Source of the DNA: Panicum virgatum
Taxonomy: Eukaryota > Streptophyta > Magnoliopsida > Poales > Poaceae
DNA length: 64,000 nucleotides
Direction: 5' to 3'
Assembly (NCBI RefSeq): GCF_016808335.1
Contig: NC_053138.1
Location: 14,687,900 to 14,751,899 of the forward strand
Shown: one piece after another, positions 27,526 to 39,209 of the stretch
How the letters are laid out: every line of letters starts with the position of its first letter
Numbering within the stretch: the stretch's first letter is position 1
The notes under the pieces: model-generated
Told to the model about the DNA's origin: nothing
Database searches by the model: none
What the model saw: the letters and a program-made list of their open reading frames with translations, nothing else
Translations under genes and position numbers: made by a program

Positions 27526-28999
27526 GTAGTACCAGAGCCATCTTGCGTAGTTTTTTGTCTGGATCTTTTGCATATAGGCGATATGTTGTTGTAGTAGATT
27601 GGATCTATTACTTTTGCACGGTTTGATTAGATCAATTGGTCATAAGGGGTTAAAACTGGAGCGAGTTGATTGCGCGGCATATGACAAAAGATTAGTTTGT
27701 GTTCTTTCTCTGTTATGCATACGACATGTCCCTACCGGCTGGAATCACCATCGGGACTAACTGTGTGCATAGTCAGCAGATTGAACCAACAGATCAAGGT
27801 CATGTGTAGATGCAGTCTTCTCAAGTGCAAAGTTTGCACGGTCAAGGTGATTGACCTAGTGAAAATTGAGGCATTATGAATGGCTCGGATTTGAGGTGAT
27901 GTGATCACTCTGATGAGATTTTCATAGGGATTCCATAGATGCGATCTGTGTAATTCCGTGAGGTTTTCAGGGCGCTACCCTGAGACCCGCGGGGGCGGCT
28001 CCCCCCTCGACCCCCCGCCCGCTGACCGGCCAGCAGGACCGCCGTTGCTTTCTCGCTGTAGCGGCTTCTCAAGCGCTACTTTGGTAGAACACGTCGTACG
28101 CCTAACTTGTTTTTGCAGGGTGTGATGTGAATGGTATGGCCTCCATGTCATGTGATGATGTATGTGATGATTTGTGCGGCATGCGTGTCGCAAGTTAACA
28201 CAACCGGGTTGAGGTTGCACCATTATTGTATAACGACCTGCGTGTCGATTTGTGATGTTTGAATCCTCATGTAATTATTTCACTAGCTATTAGATGTAGT
28301 AGCTTAGTATCTTTTCATGGAGGCTTCAATCATGATGGCGATGATGATCACCACAAGACAGGACGGATGGCAATGGAGGTCACCTTGGAGCCATGGCGAT
28401 GGTGCTCATTGTGATGCAAGAGGCCATACTATTCACAATATAATATGATTATATGCTTGTGATGTTTATTTTCCTGTCATACTATTCTTTCATGCTTTTA
28501 CATATGGTGGATGCTTTAATCATGATAGAATAGCTTCCTTTAGAAAAGGTTGAGTTTTTGATGCCTTTTACCAATAGCTGCACCTATAAATTTTGATCGT
28601 TGTGTGGTAGGTTTACCAAAGTAGAGTACCCTCAGCTATCACTTTTGTATAGGGTGGATGTCGGACATTCACAAGCATAGTATTGGTTTACTCAGCAAAG
28701 CTATCAAAACAGTTTTGGGCTTTAAGGCATAGGGTTGGGGCCGGGGCATTGGATGCCACCCAACAAACAAGAGTCGCATAGAGATGTGATTAGTAATTTG
28801 TTACTTACCTGTATCACTACTTTTCTAGCCGTGATGCTAAAGCTCACTAGAATTTTAGTGATTATGGATCTTGAACCACTATATGTCATTAGAGGGAAGA
28901 TGACTTTGATATAGTAGGTTGTCTTTTGTTAAATCAGTTAATGAAAGTCTTTACATAAACTTAGTGCTGAAATCTTGCTTTACTTTAATATTGTAGATC

Positions 29000-31900
29000 A
29001 TGTCTGCCAGTAACAATTCCGCTTTCAATTTGCGTTCTGTTCTTGAGAAAGAAAAGTTGAATGGAACAAACTTTATTGATTGGTACCGCAACCTGAGAAT
29101 TGTTCTCAGGCAAGAGAAAAAGGAGTATGTTCTTGAGCAGCCATATCCTGATGATCTCCCTGACAATGCAACTGCTGCTGATCGCAGAGCTTATGAGAAG
29201 CACTGCAATGACTCACTTGATGTCAGCTGTCTGATGCTCGCCACCATGTCCCCTGATCTGCAGAAGCAGTATGAGCATGCGGATGCTCATACCATGATCG
29301 AGGGGCTGCGTGGGATGTTTCAGAACCAAGTCAGGACTGAGAGGTTCAATATCTCAAAATCCTTGTTTGCGTGCAAGCTGGCAGAAGGTAGCCCAGTCAG
29401 TCCTCATGTGATCAAAATGGTTGGTTACATTGAGACTTTGGATAGACTTGGTTCTGAACTTCACCAAGACTTGGCTACTGATGTTATTCTCCAGTCGCTC
29501 CCGGCGAGCTATGAGCCTTTTATCATGAACTTTCAGATGAATGGCTTGGATAAAACATTGAGTGAGTTGCATGGGATGCTAAAAACAGCAGAGGAGAGCA
29601 TTAAGAAGAATCCCAATCATGTGATGATGATTCAGAAGGGGAACAAAAAGAGGAAGTGTTGGACGCCTCCTAATCCCAGAGATAAAGGCAAGGAAAAGAG
29701 TTCCGGTGGTGAGTCCTCAGGCTCTAAGCTAAAGCCAGCACCTAAGGCCAAATCTGGCCCTACTTCTGAAGATGAATGCTTCCACTGTCATGAAAAGGGA
29801 CATTGGTCTAGGAACTGCAAGAAGTACTTGGAAGAAAAGAAGAAGAAGAAGGGAAGTGAGACTTCCACTTCAGGTATAAATGTTATAGAAATAAATATTG
29901 CATTATCTTCTAGTGAATCATGGGTATTTGATACTGGATCGATGATTCACACTTGCAAATCGTTGCAGGGTCTAAGTGAGACTAGAAGATTTGCAAGAGG
30001 CGAGTTGGACGTTCGGGTCGGCAATGGCGCAAAGGTTGCGGTGTTGGCGGTCGGCACCTACCACTTGTCTCTACCCTCCAGATTAGTTTTGGAATTAAAT
30101 AATTGTTATTGCATTCCTGCTTTGAGCAAGAACATTATTTCTTCTTCATGTTTGGAAGAAGTTGGTGATTTTAAGATTGTAATTGAGAACAAACGTTGTT
30201 CTATCTTTTGCAATGGTATTTTTTATGCTCATTGTCCATTGGTGAATGGATTATATGTTCTTGATCTTGAGGATAAATCTGTCTGTAACATTAACACTAA
30301 GAGGCTTAGACCAAATGATTTGAATCCCACTTTTATTTGGCATTGTCGCTTAGGTCATATAAATGAGAAGCGCATTGAACAACTCCATAAAGATGGATTG
30401 TTAAGCTCATTTGATTTTGAATCATTTGACACATGTGAGTCTTGTTTGCTTGGAAAGATGACCAAAGCGTCTTTCACTGGTCAGAGTGAGAGGGCGAGTG
30501 ACTTGTTGGGACTTGTACATACCGATGTATGTGGACCAATGAGCTCAATAGCCAGAGGTGGTTTTCAGTACTTCATTACTTTCACTGATGACTTTAGTAG
30601 ATATGGCTATATCTACTTAATGAGGCACAAGTCTGAATCGTTTGAAAAGTTCAAAGAATTTCAGAATGAAGTACAAAATCAATTAGGCAAGACAATTAAA
30701 TTTCTGCGATCTGATCGTGGAGGAGAATATTTGAGCCTTGAATTTGGTGATCATTTGAAGCAATGTGGAATTATTCCGCAGCTAACTCCGCCCGGAACGC
30801 CTCAATGGAATGGGGTATCCGAACGGAGGAACCGAACCTTGTTGGACATGGTTAGGTCCATGATGAGCCAAGCTGATCTTCCATTGTCATTTTGGGGTTA
30901 TGCTCTTGAAACTGCTGCGTTCACACTGAATAGGGTTCCAAGTAAGTCTGTTGAGAAGACACCATATGAGATATGGACTGGGAAGCGTCCCGGATTATCT
31001 TTTCTCAAAGTTTGGGGATGTGAGGCTTATGTCAAACGTTTGATGTCAGATAAGCTCACTCCAAAGTCAGACAAATGTTTCTTTGTGGGGTATCCTAGGG
31101 AAACCAAAGGATATTATTTTTACAATAAGGCGGAAGGCAAAGTGTTTGTCGCTCGCAATGGTGTTTTCTTAGAAAAGGAGTTTCTCTCAAAAGGATTTAG
31201 TGGGAGCAAGGTGCAACTTGAAGAAATTCAGGAAACACCCGAAACTGTTTCAGCACCCACTGAAGATCCACGGGATGTGCAAGATGTTGCACAACCTGTA
31301 GTTGAGGCACCAGCCCCACGAAGATCTATAAGGGCACGTCGCGCTACTGACAAGCTCAACCTCCTTATTACGGAGGAGCGCCATGTATTATTGATGGAAA
31401 ATGATGAGCCCTTGACCTACAAAGAAGCAATGCTGGGACCCGACTCCGACAAATGGCTTGAAGCCATGGAATCCAAGTTAAAATCCATGCATGATAATCA
31501 AGTTTGGAACTTGGTCGATCAGATTGACAGTGTAAGACCTGTCGACTGTAAGTGGATTTTTAAGGAAAAATTAGACATGGATGGAAATGTTCACATCTAT
31601 AAGGCACGATTGGTGGCGAAAGGTTTCCGACAAATTCAAGGTGTTGACTATGAGGAAACCTTTTCGCCCGTCGCAATGCTAAAGTCTGTTCGGATTCTCC
31701 TAGCAATTGCCGCATATTATGACTATGAGATATGGCAAATGGATGTCAAAACCGCTTTTCTTAATGGACATCTAAGTGAGGATGTGTATATGACACAACC
31801 TGAAGGTTTTGTCGATCCTAAAAATGCTGGGAAAATATGTAAGCTTCAGAGGTCCATCTATGGATTGAAGCAAGCATCTCGGAGTTGGAATATTCGTTTT

Positions 31901-32977
31901 GATGTAGTCAAAGGGTTTGGCTTCATCAAGAATGAAGATGAGCCTTGTGTTTACAAAAAGGCTAGTGGGAGCGCACTTGTGTTTCTGGTCCTATATGTGG
32001 ATGACATATTACTGATCGGAAATGATATTCCAATGCTTGAAGCCGTTAAAACCTCATTGAAAAAGAGTTTTTCGATGAAGGATTTAGGAGAGGCGGTTTA
32101 TATTCTGGGTATTAGGATCTATAGAGATAGATCAAAAAGGCTAATTGGATTGAGCCAAGACACATACATTGACAAGATATTGAATCGGTTCAATATGCAA
32201 GATTCCAAGAAAGGTTTCTTGCCAATGTCACATGGCATTACTCTAAGCAAGAGTCAGTGTGCTACGACACCTGATGAGCAAAAGAGGATGAGTACGATTC
32301 CTTATGCTTCAGCCATAGGGTCGATCATGTATGCTATGCTTTGCACGCGCCCATATGTTTCCTTTCCTCTAAGTGTTACGAGCAGGTATCAGTCAGATTT
32401 CGGTGAACCTCACTGGACAATTGTAAAGAGTATCCTTAAGTACTTGAGAAGAACTAAGGATATGTTCCTAATATTTGGAGGCGAAGATGAGCTCCTTGTA
32501 AAGGGTTACACTGATGCTAGTTTTCAAACAGACAAAGATGACTCCAAATCGCAATCCGGTTTTGTTTTCTGCCTCAATGGTGGGGCAGTGAGCTGGAAGA
32601 GTTCCAAGCAAGATACGGTGGTTGATTCGACGACAGAGGCCGAGTATATTGCAGCTTCCGAAGCTGCAAAAGAAACTGTTTGGATCAGAAAGTTTGTTTC
32701 TGACTTGGGTGTTGTTCCTAGTGCGTCCAGTCCAGTGGACCTCTATTGTGATAATAGTGGTGCCGTTGCACTAGCAAAGGAGCCTAGAACAACTAAGAAG
32801 TCCAGACATATACTGCGAAAGTATCACCTCATCCGTAACTTTGTTGAGAGAGGTGATGTGAAGGTTTGCAAGGTGCACACAGATTCAAACGTTGCTGATC
32901 CGTTGACGAAGCCTCTCCCACAACCAAAGCATGAGGCGCACATGAGATCTATGGGTATTAGATACTTACATCAGTGA
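29000..32977 (+). CDS. Copia gag-pol polyprotein, uninterrupted
   Basis: One 1,325-codon frame with the order gag, protease, integrase, RT, RNase H that defines Ty1/Copia. Seen: a gag domain with the UBN2-like N-terminus (LNGTNFIDWYRNLR), zinc knuckle CFHCHEKGHWSRNC (about 260-273), protease DTGS (about 310), integrase HHCC zinc finger (about 447-500), integrase core around HTDVCGPM and FTDDFSRYGY and NGVSERRNRTLL, RT with WQMDVKTAFLNG and the YVDD box (about 998-1001), RNase H with TDASF (about 1171) and STTEAEY, and the terminal DPLTKPL. No stop or frameshift is visible, so it may still be coding-competent. An AG (ATATTGTAG) 6 bp before the ATG resembles a splice acceptor, which could remove part of the leader (inference only). 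Confidence 0.95.
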   Translation: MSASNNSAFNLRSVLEKEKLNGTNFIDWYRNLRIVLRQEKKEYVLEQPYPDDLPDNATAADRRAYEKHCNDSLDVSCLMLATMSPDLQKQYEHADAHTMIEGLRGMFQNQVRTERFNISKSLFACKLAEGSPVSPHVIKMVGYIETLDRLGSELHQDLATDVILQSLPASYEPFIMNFQMNGLDKTLSELHGMLKTAEESIKKNPNHVMMIQKGNKKRKCWTPPNPRDKGKEKSSGGESSGSKLKPAPKAKSGPTSEDECFHCHEKGHWSRNCKKYLEEKKKKKGSETSTSGINVIEINIALSSSESWVFDTGSMIHTCKSLQGLSETRRFARGELDVRVGNGAKVAVLAVGTYHLSLPSRLVLELNNCYCIPALSKNIISSSCLEEVGDFKIVIENKRCSIFCNGIFYAHCPLVNGLYVLDLEDKSVCNINTKRLRPNDLNPTFIWHCRLGHINEKRIEQLHKDGLLSSFDFESFDTCESCLLGKMTKASFTGQSERASDLLGLVHTDVCGPMSSIARGGFQYFITFTDDFSRYGYIYLMRHKSESFEKFKEFQNEVQNQLGKTIKFLRSDRGGEYLSLEFGDHLKQCGIIPQLTPPGTPQWNGVSERRNRTLLDMVRSMMSQADLPLSFWGYALETAAFTLNRVPSKSVEKTPYEIWTGKRPGLSFLKVWGCEAYVKRLMSDKLTPKSDKCFFVGYPRETKGYYFYNKAEGKVFVARNGVFLEKEFLSKGFSGSKVQLEEIQETPETVSAPTEDPRDVQDVAQPVVEAPAPRRSIRARRATDKLNLLITEERHVLLMENDEPLTYKEAMLGPDSDKWLEAMESKLKSMHDNQVWNLVDQIDSVRPVDCKWIFKEKLDMDGNVHIYKARLVAKGFRQIQGVDYEETFSPVAMLKSVRILLAIAAYYDYEIWQMDVKTAFLNGHLSEDVYMTQPEGFVDPKNAGKICKLQRSIYGLKQASRSWNIRFDVVKGFGFIKNEDEPCVYKKASGSALVFLVLYVDDILLIGNDIPMLEAVKTSLKKSFSMKDLGEAVYILGIRIYRDRSKRLIGLSQDTYIDKILNRFNMQDSKKGFLPMSHGITLSKSQCATTPDEQKRMSTIPYASAIGSIMYAMLCTRPYVSFPLSVTSRYQSDFGEPHWTIVKSILKYLRRTKDMFLIFGGEDELLVKGYTDASFQTDKDDSKSQSGFVFCLNGGAVSWKSSKQDTVVDSTTEAEYIAASEAAKETVWIRKFVSDLGVVPSASSPVDLYCDNSGAVALAKEPRTTKKSRHILRKYHLIRNFVERGDVKVCKVHTDSNVADPLTKPLPQPKHEAHMRSMGIRYLHQ

Positions 32978-33913
32978 TTCTAGTGTGCGTGGGAGATTTT
33001 GTGTCATGAGTATGTTTATGTAATGATAAATAATTATTATTTGTTCCATGGATGATTATTTTACATTGATTATCAAGTATGTGACTTGTTCGTGAAACTC
33101 TTTGTTGAAAATGATATGATTCTAAATTATCCCTAGTTTATGTCGTTGTGTGGGACAACAACGACGTTGAGACTAGCACATGCATTAATTGATGATCATG
33201 TTTCACGGATCATGGATATGGAGATATCGGATTAATGATGTGGACACATGTTGGTGAACATGGTGTTGGATTGACCCACGCCAAGACAATGTTGGGATTG
33301 TTATTTTGTATGTGCCATCAGTTGTTCTTGAGTGTTATACCTACTGAATCCTTAGACCTGAGATCGCCATTGTTTCTCACTGTGTGTAGTGGTGCATCTT
33401 GGGGCTGCTAAACGCTACTCCGTGACTGGGTAGTTACAAAAGCAGCTTACAGGTATGTCATGAAACATGGAATGGGATGTGAGCGGATCAAGATGGAATT
33501 TGCCCCTCCTAGATAACGGGAGAGATATCTCTGGGCCCCTCGAGATAGTTGGATTTGAAAGTGCATGGCCATGCCAAAGTGATTAAAGAGTTAATTATGA
33601 TGACTAAAGGTTAGTTATGAATAGAATCCACTATTAGATCGAGAGAATGGTCGAGCTATCACAAAGGTGGCACGCATCTCGCTTTGAGCTTGACTGGTAT
33701 CGTGTGGCAAAGGGATCGGTGTATGAGTATATCTATGGTTCGGCCGATATGATCTTTATGTGTATTTGTGAGTCACTATGCCCTGCTAGGTGCCGCTATT
33801 GACTTGTGATTCGGAAATGATTTCCGATCACGACCACCTACACATGAACCTAACGGGTCACACACTTAAGGTGTTTGGAATGTTGGAAAGCTTGCATGTA
33901 TGATTGTCTCTAG

Positions 33914-33927
33914 TGCAAGTGGGAGAT
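33914..33927 (+). other. Polypurine tract of the Copia element
   Basis: GTGCAAGTGGGAGAT-type purine run immediately before the 3' LTR, the usual plus-strand primer site. Confidence 0.7.
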
Positions 33928-34416
33928 TGTTGGTGATATGCCCAAGAGCCCATCATCACAATACGGTTCAAAGGCCTAAGTGGATATTGATCCAAGAGGG
34001 ATTAGGGTTACTAATGGGCCTATGAGATAGAAGCCCATTAGTACGCCCTATATATATGAGGGAGGGGCTAAGGGGGCGATGACCTGAGCCGCGCCACCTC
34101 CCTAGCCGCCGCCCCTCCCTCTCTCTCGGCCGCCGCCCTTGCCGTGCGTGCGGTGCTAGCACATCGACGCCCGGCGTTTCATCCCCGTACGTGTGGACTC
34201 CGTGGAGGCGCTGCTGCGACTGCTGCGCTGATCGGCTGCTGGGATCAAGTACGAGGAGCTCGGTTCGTGGGACGTGATCGACTACTTCCTCTACATCGAC
34301 GCGCGATTTCTTCCGCTGCGCTGCGCGTCTAGTGGTAACGATCTATGATCTTCTACTCGCAAGTATCTTGGGTTTATGCGGTAGTGATGCTAGCGTAGCC
34401 TACCCGTTTCCCTACA
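33928..34416 (+). repeat. 3' LTR of the Copia element
   Basis: Same length (489 bp) as the 5' LTR with about eight differences, mostly C here where the 5' LTR has T. Followed by the TCAAC duplication. Confidence 0.95.
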
Positions 34417-35700
34417 TCAACACCTGCGGCTGAGATGCCATGAGCAGGGATGCCCCGATGATCCATTTCTCGCAGCTGTGACCCCCAAGCCTAATCCCCC
34501 CGTCCGCCCTCGTCCTGGAGCGCCTTATCTCGCCCACGTCACCGTGCGTGTGCTCAATGCAGGTATATTTATTTAATTAACAATCATTCTAGCGCTACGT
34601 CACGTGTTTTGAACGCGAACGAGCATCGGATCATGTCTAGGCATCTCAAACACGTGCAGCGCCAACGCAGACTCGTGCTCCAGCAAGCCATTGACCGGCC
34701 CCCCGGACGGAATCCCCAACCGACGATCTAATCCTTCATCGATTAGTTTTTCTTCTTCTTCTTCTTCTTCTTCTTCTTCTTCTTCTCCCAATCACATGCT
34801 TTATTTCGCTACGGCGGGTTTAGTTTGACCACCAAAGATGCTAATCCTACTTACTAGCACGGTCCGTGACTTGACACGATCCTTCGTGTCTAACCTTTTT
34901 TTTCCCCGAGGGCAACTGTCTGACTTTTACCTTTCGCGGCAATACATACTACAAATCAAACCTGTATCAAGTAAACCAGATGCAGTCCCCGGGAGAGCGA
35001 GGCAACAGAATCTTTCAGCTTATAAAAATCCACTGAATTTTTCTGCACGTTGCTTGCGGCGCGCGTCGCATGCGGGGAGTACATTTCTCCTTCGGAATTC
35101 AACGCTTCATCTAGATGGTCAACAGTTAACACGGCCCAAGATGCCTTTCACATCTCACAGGAGAGGAGCGGTGGTACAAACCCTGGGGGGCTCGCAGGGG
35201 TCGGAGAGCGACCTGCCAGCCATTCCTAAACGAGTCACACCGCGCTCACCACCGTGCTTTCCGAGCAAACAGCCAACACGCCACCCGTCACCGGTCACCG
35301 CGACTAACCGCCGCGCACGGGGGGCGCAAATCTCCAATTCTCTTTAGTTTAAAATATTATTTTAATTTTTTAAAATAAAATTTTATTTTGAAAAAAATAG
35401 TATTAATTTCTGAACTAAAAAAAATGGAAGTGTCCTCAGAATCACCCAGTGACAACCTCACACGGGCCGCCCCCGCTGGCTCACGGTCACACACTCACAC
35501 GGATCACCAACCCCTGCCGCCGCCTCCTATCCTCCGCCTCCGTCCCTACTTAAATGAAGCGTCCGCACCACAGTTTCCACCAAAGTCCCCTGCCTGGCTG
35601 CTCCCTCCTCCAAGCTCCTACTCGCACGCACCACCAGGCAGCAACCCAGGCCAGCCACAGCCACCCCCTCTCGCGAGCGATCCAGCCCGTTCCATCGTCC
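34417..35700. other. Intergenic; upstream region of the next gene
   Basis: Contains a CTT trinucleotide microsatellite (about 34,749-34,786) and an AT-rich patch near 35,345-35,420. GC-rich sequence from 35,460 is probably promoter/5' UTR of the gene at 35,701; TACTTAAATG near 35,547 is a weak TATA candidate. No other gene seen. Confidence 0.45.
34749..34786 (+). repeat. (CTT)n microsatellite
   Basis: About twelve TTC/CTT units. The glutamate-rich minus-strand ORF here is a product of the repeat. Confidence 0.9.
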
Positions 35701-36183
35701 ATGGAGGCGGAGGCGTTCCCGATACGGTTCACGCGGGGCGTGCGCGCCTACTGGCGCCGGCGCAAGTACCACCGCCTGGTGGAGGCCGCGGACGGCGGCA
35801 AGGCCACGCGGCAGCTGGGCGCGCCGCGGCGCGGCGGCGGGTGGGGCGCCGTGCGGCGGCTGCGCGTGCGCGTGCGCGTGGCCCTGGCCGCGCCGCGGCG
35901 CGCGCTGGCGCGGGCGCGGGACGCGTACGTGGGCGCCATGCTGGCGCTGGCCAGGCGGGCGTCCGCGCTCGCGCTGCCTGGCGGCGCCAGGCGCCCGAAG
36001 CAGCTGCCGGCGCCGCGGGGCGACGGCGCGCCCACCGAGTTCGAGCAGCGGCTCATCCTCGAGATCTACAAGTCCATCGTCGCGTCCAAGGAGCTCACCA
36101 CCATGCTCCACGCCTCCGCCGCGCACCTGCCGCCGGCGGCGGCTGGCGCGCCGATGCCCGCCAAGCACCTGCTCGACATGTGA
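35701..36183 (+). CDS. Small basic plant-specific protein, function unknown
   Basis: An intronless 160-codon ORF with very GC-rich codons, typical of grass genes. I do not know its function. Seen: an N-terminal motif IRFTRGVRAYWRRRKYHRL (residues 7-25), resembling small uncharacterised plant proteins with an FTRGxxxYWxRRxYxRL signature; a strongly basic Arg/Ala middle (about 45-100); and a conserved-looking C-terminal helix PTEFEQRLILEIYKSIVASKELTTML (about 112-137), which looks like a protein-interaction segment (inference). No signal peptide, membrane helix or enzyme motif. Overlapping longer ORFs on both strands lack such conservation. The start at 35,701 is the first ATG giving this N-terminus. 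It could be nuclear given its charge, but that is a guess. Confidence 0.75.
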   Translation: MEAEAFPIRFTRGVRAYWRRRKYHRLVEAADGGKATRQLGAPRRGGGWGAVRRLRVRVRVALAAPRRALARARDAYVGAMLALARRASALALPGGARRPKQLPAPRGDGAPTEFEQRLILEIYKSIVASKELTTMLHASAAHLPPAAAGAPMPAKHLLDM

Positions 36184-38222
36184 TGCGAGCTCGCCGGAGA
36201 AAGACATGCACGCGCTGCTGCCCCGATCGGAAGCGGAGCTGTGTACGCTCTTCCTCCCCTTAGCTCGTAGCGAGAGTGAGAATCTGTGAGCGCCGTTAAT
36301 TATGATGTGCATCCAGTAACACCGTCCTTGCCCTGTGAATTATAGACAGAATTTAGAGCCGTCGCATGGTTCCTCTCTGGGTGCATGCGACCAAAGCTAG
36401 CCGCCCTGCTGCGAAAGACGCAGCGTGCAAAGTGTAAATTCTAAAGAAATTCCGCAGAGCAAATCCGTGGTTTGGTTTTGTATGTATGGTTCAGAGATCA
36501 TTCAGCATCGTTTTTTTTAAGAAAGAAAGATTATTCAGCAACTACCAGTCTACCACCTGTTACCTTCACAGCTCACAGCTGTTGTCGAGTTCCTTCCGGA
36601 TTGGTTGGTCTTCAATTCTTCATCATTCTGCAACGACTTGGGATCGAAAGAGACATTTTTTTCTCCGCACGGCACGAGAACGCAGCCGGCGGTCGCCGTC
36701 GGCGGTAAACTTGGCCGCGACTTTTCCGATCGCATCGGCCGCGCGGCGTGCCGCAGGCCCGCAGTCCAACTCCCGGAGACATGTGGTTTGATGAGAGCGG
36801 AGGACGTGCACGTTCCAGAGCGAGATGGCACGTGCACGTGAGTGCGTTGACGGAGAGAGGGAGGAGAAAATGCGCGGGCGCCTTCGGCCATTGGTTGCTT
36901 GGCTGTAGAGAGTGCCGTCGGAATTGCGGTCTCTCCCCGTCAACGCACGCACGTGGACGGCGGCGTTGCGTGCGATCGCGCGGCACCATATGGTGGGGAT
37001 TGGGGGTTGCCTGTCCATCTAGAAGGTTGAGGACTTGAGAAAATTCAGCCATGGCCGCCAGCTCGTGCAGGGGGGGAATCATGGTGCATGTGCGTCTGTT
37101 TTTTTATCAAAAGAAATGCGGCAGGGCATGTGTGGCGTTGAGACCCAGCTGCCGCTGCCTGGACAGTGATGTCCGGCTGGTTAAACAACAGCATGCAGAG
37201 AAGAGGCGACCTCAGCAGGTCTGATCCGGGAGAAGATCGAGCGAGCTCGTCTCAAATGGGAAGTGTCCGTGCGTGTAAACATCACTGCTAGTACATCAGT
37301 GACGGGGGCTTTTGGCCGCGCGTGCCGCGGAGCGACAAGTTTATTCGCAGGCCAGGTAGCCAAGCGTGGCTATGGTCAATGTCCATCCACCACGGAAGAA
37401 AAGGTCTGCCTGCGTTTGCGCCGGCCTGCTGGCTGGCTGGACGATGATGGATGGGAAGCAAATCTTCTGACGTGCTTGGGTCACTGGCTCACTGGTCACT
37501 GCGCATGGCTTAGGTCCGTCAGAGGATCCTGCCCGATGAGGGGATCCAGTTTCTACTGGACTTTTTTTTCTTTTGGAAAAAGAAACATTTCCGTTATTTT
37601 AAGCAGGTCTCAGTTTCTAGTTGGGCCAGATTCTGAACGAGGAACCCAACAGCCGTAACGGGTCGAGTGCTCAAATATTATAGCCTGATGAATAGTTCTA
37701 GCTAGCTTGCCCATCTTGAATTCGCTCCGTCTCAGCGTTGTCGACTTCGCCCTGACCAGAGAAGACAATGGCCGGGACTTCCTATGGTCCGAAACATAAA
37801 CAGTGCAGCAGGCATTACAGAAATGGACAAATCTAGCTGTGTCACCGAGGACCAGTTCATCGCTCATACGTATGCCGGTTCTGCTTTTTTCTAAATGCTT
37901 GCCATGCGAGACCATTCAACCAAAAGAATGATATCCCTATCATGTTGCTTAACAAAAAACCTGGCGGACGTCGGATCTGTTCAGACAGATGATTGGGGAA
38001 GGCTCTTGAAGCGTTCGTGCGTGTAAACTTCAGTGGCTGTCATTTTTTTGGACCAGTCAGTGTCTGACCGAGGATTTGTCCGCACCCCTGACACAGAAAG
38101 AGAATTTAAATGCAGACCAGGCCGCCGCCTATCTTTACTCTGTTTACATCATCACGGAATAATATAAGAGGAAGTTTGGATCCAGATACTAATATCTACA
38201 ATTACAAAACTTTAACACTAAC
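36184..38222. other. Intergenic, no gene recognised
   Basis: About 2 kb. Overlapping GC-rich ORFs at 36,490-37,080 run on both strands without domains. No TSD-flanked element identified. The last five bases before the LTR, CTAAC, would be the right-hand target duplication of the SIRE-like element; its partner lies outside the window. Confidence 0.4.
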
Positions 38223-39037
38223 TGAAAGGACCTTAAGATGACTAGATGGAGGTGAATATGCAATCTGCAATTTAAAAACACTTAAAAATCTATCAGACGC
38301 AGACTCGGCCCGGATACTCCGGGTTTTGTGGTCCGGAATATCCGGAGCTATAACCAGAGTCTCCGGGTATGAACAAACTGAAAAGAAACTGCAGGAATCT
38401 ATGTATGAAAAGTAGATCGAGCTGAAGTACGAGTACCAGGGGTTCCTTAAGGTTGATATCCAACAAACAAAACTCACTAGAAACTCGTGAGTGAGTAGAT
38501 CGACCTCAAACCCTAGAAAAAAGTCTCACAAGCAAATAGCAATGAAATCAAGTAAATTAACACGAAAGAGACAAGGATTTATTTCCCGAAGTTCACACCC
38601 GAAGGTGCTACGTCTCCGTTGAGGAAGGATTCGAGAGACGGTGCTCAAGAACCCATATGCTCATCTCCCAAGGGCGAGATCACCTCTCAAGCCCAAGGTC
38701 ACTTACTATGGATTCATCGGCGAGGAATGTAGTTTACAAACTTCTTGTGCAGCTCACAACCTTGATTGAGCAGTCACAAGCACGCCTAGCCGTCTACGAG
38801 CACAAAACTCCAAGAGTAACAAACTTGAATCCACAGGCTAGACCAAAACCAAGTGCTCAAAAGGTGTGAATGAGGCTCACTAGCACGAATCCTTGATCTT
38901 GCTTACTTCTCACTCAAATCCCTTAAAGGAATCACTCAAGAATGAAGAAAGGGGAGTGAGAGAGCTCTCTTTTGGCTTTAGGAGGAGTTCAGCTCGAAAG
39001 AATGGCAAGAGAGAGTGAAATGAAGGAGGAGAGGGAG

Positions 39038-39045
39038 TATTTATA
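39038..39045 (-). promoter_or_regulatory. TATA box of the SIRE-like LTR
   Basis: TATAAATA on the minus strand, about 40 bp downstream (in the element's sense) of the palindrome cluster at 39,084-39,209. Confidence 0.5.
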
Positions 39046-39083
39046 CCCCTTGACCCAAAAATAGCCGTTGGGCGAACAGTTAC

Positions 39084-39209
39084 CCGGAGACTCCGGGTAT
39101 ATGCCCGGAGACTCCGGGCAACCCTAATTTTTCAGTCCGTGAACAGCACCCGGACACTCCGGGCAAAGGGGTCCGGAGTATCCGGCCCTATACCCGGAGT
39201 ATCCGGGTT
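39084..39209 (-). repeat. Array of CCGGAGACTCCGG / CCGGAGTATCCGG palindromes
   Basis: Five copies in 126 bp, each CCGGA-NNN-TCCGG with variants of the centre. The same motif recurs at 38,310-38,370, 39,821-39,897, 41,983-42,040, 42,242-42,260, 42,436-42,512 and inside pol at 63,660-63,740. Confidence 0.9.

Larger units (their letters stand above)
27037..34416 (+). mobile_element. Complete Copia LTR retrotransposon
   Basis: A full-length element of 7,380 bp flanked by the perfect 5-bp duplication TCAAC (27,032-27,036 and 34,417-34,421). It has two 489-bp LTRs, a PBS-like TAGTACCAGAGCC just after the 5' LTR (compare initiator-Met PBS TGGTATCAGAGC), one gag-pol frame (29,000-32,977) and a polypurine tract AAGTGGGAGAT abutting the 3' LTR. 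The two LTRs differ by about eight substitutions by eye, so it is fairly young. The 1.47-kb leader and 0.95-kb trailer have no recognised coding function. Confidence 0.95.
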
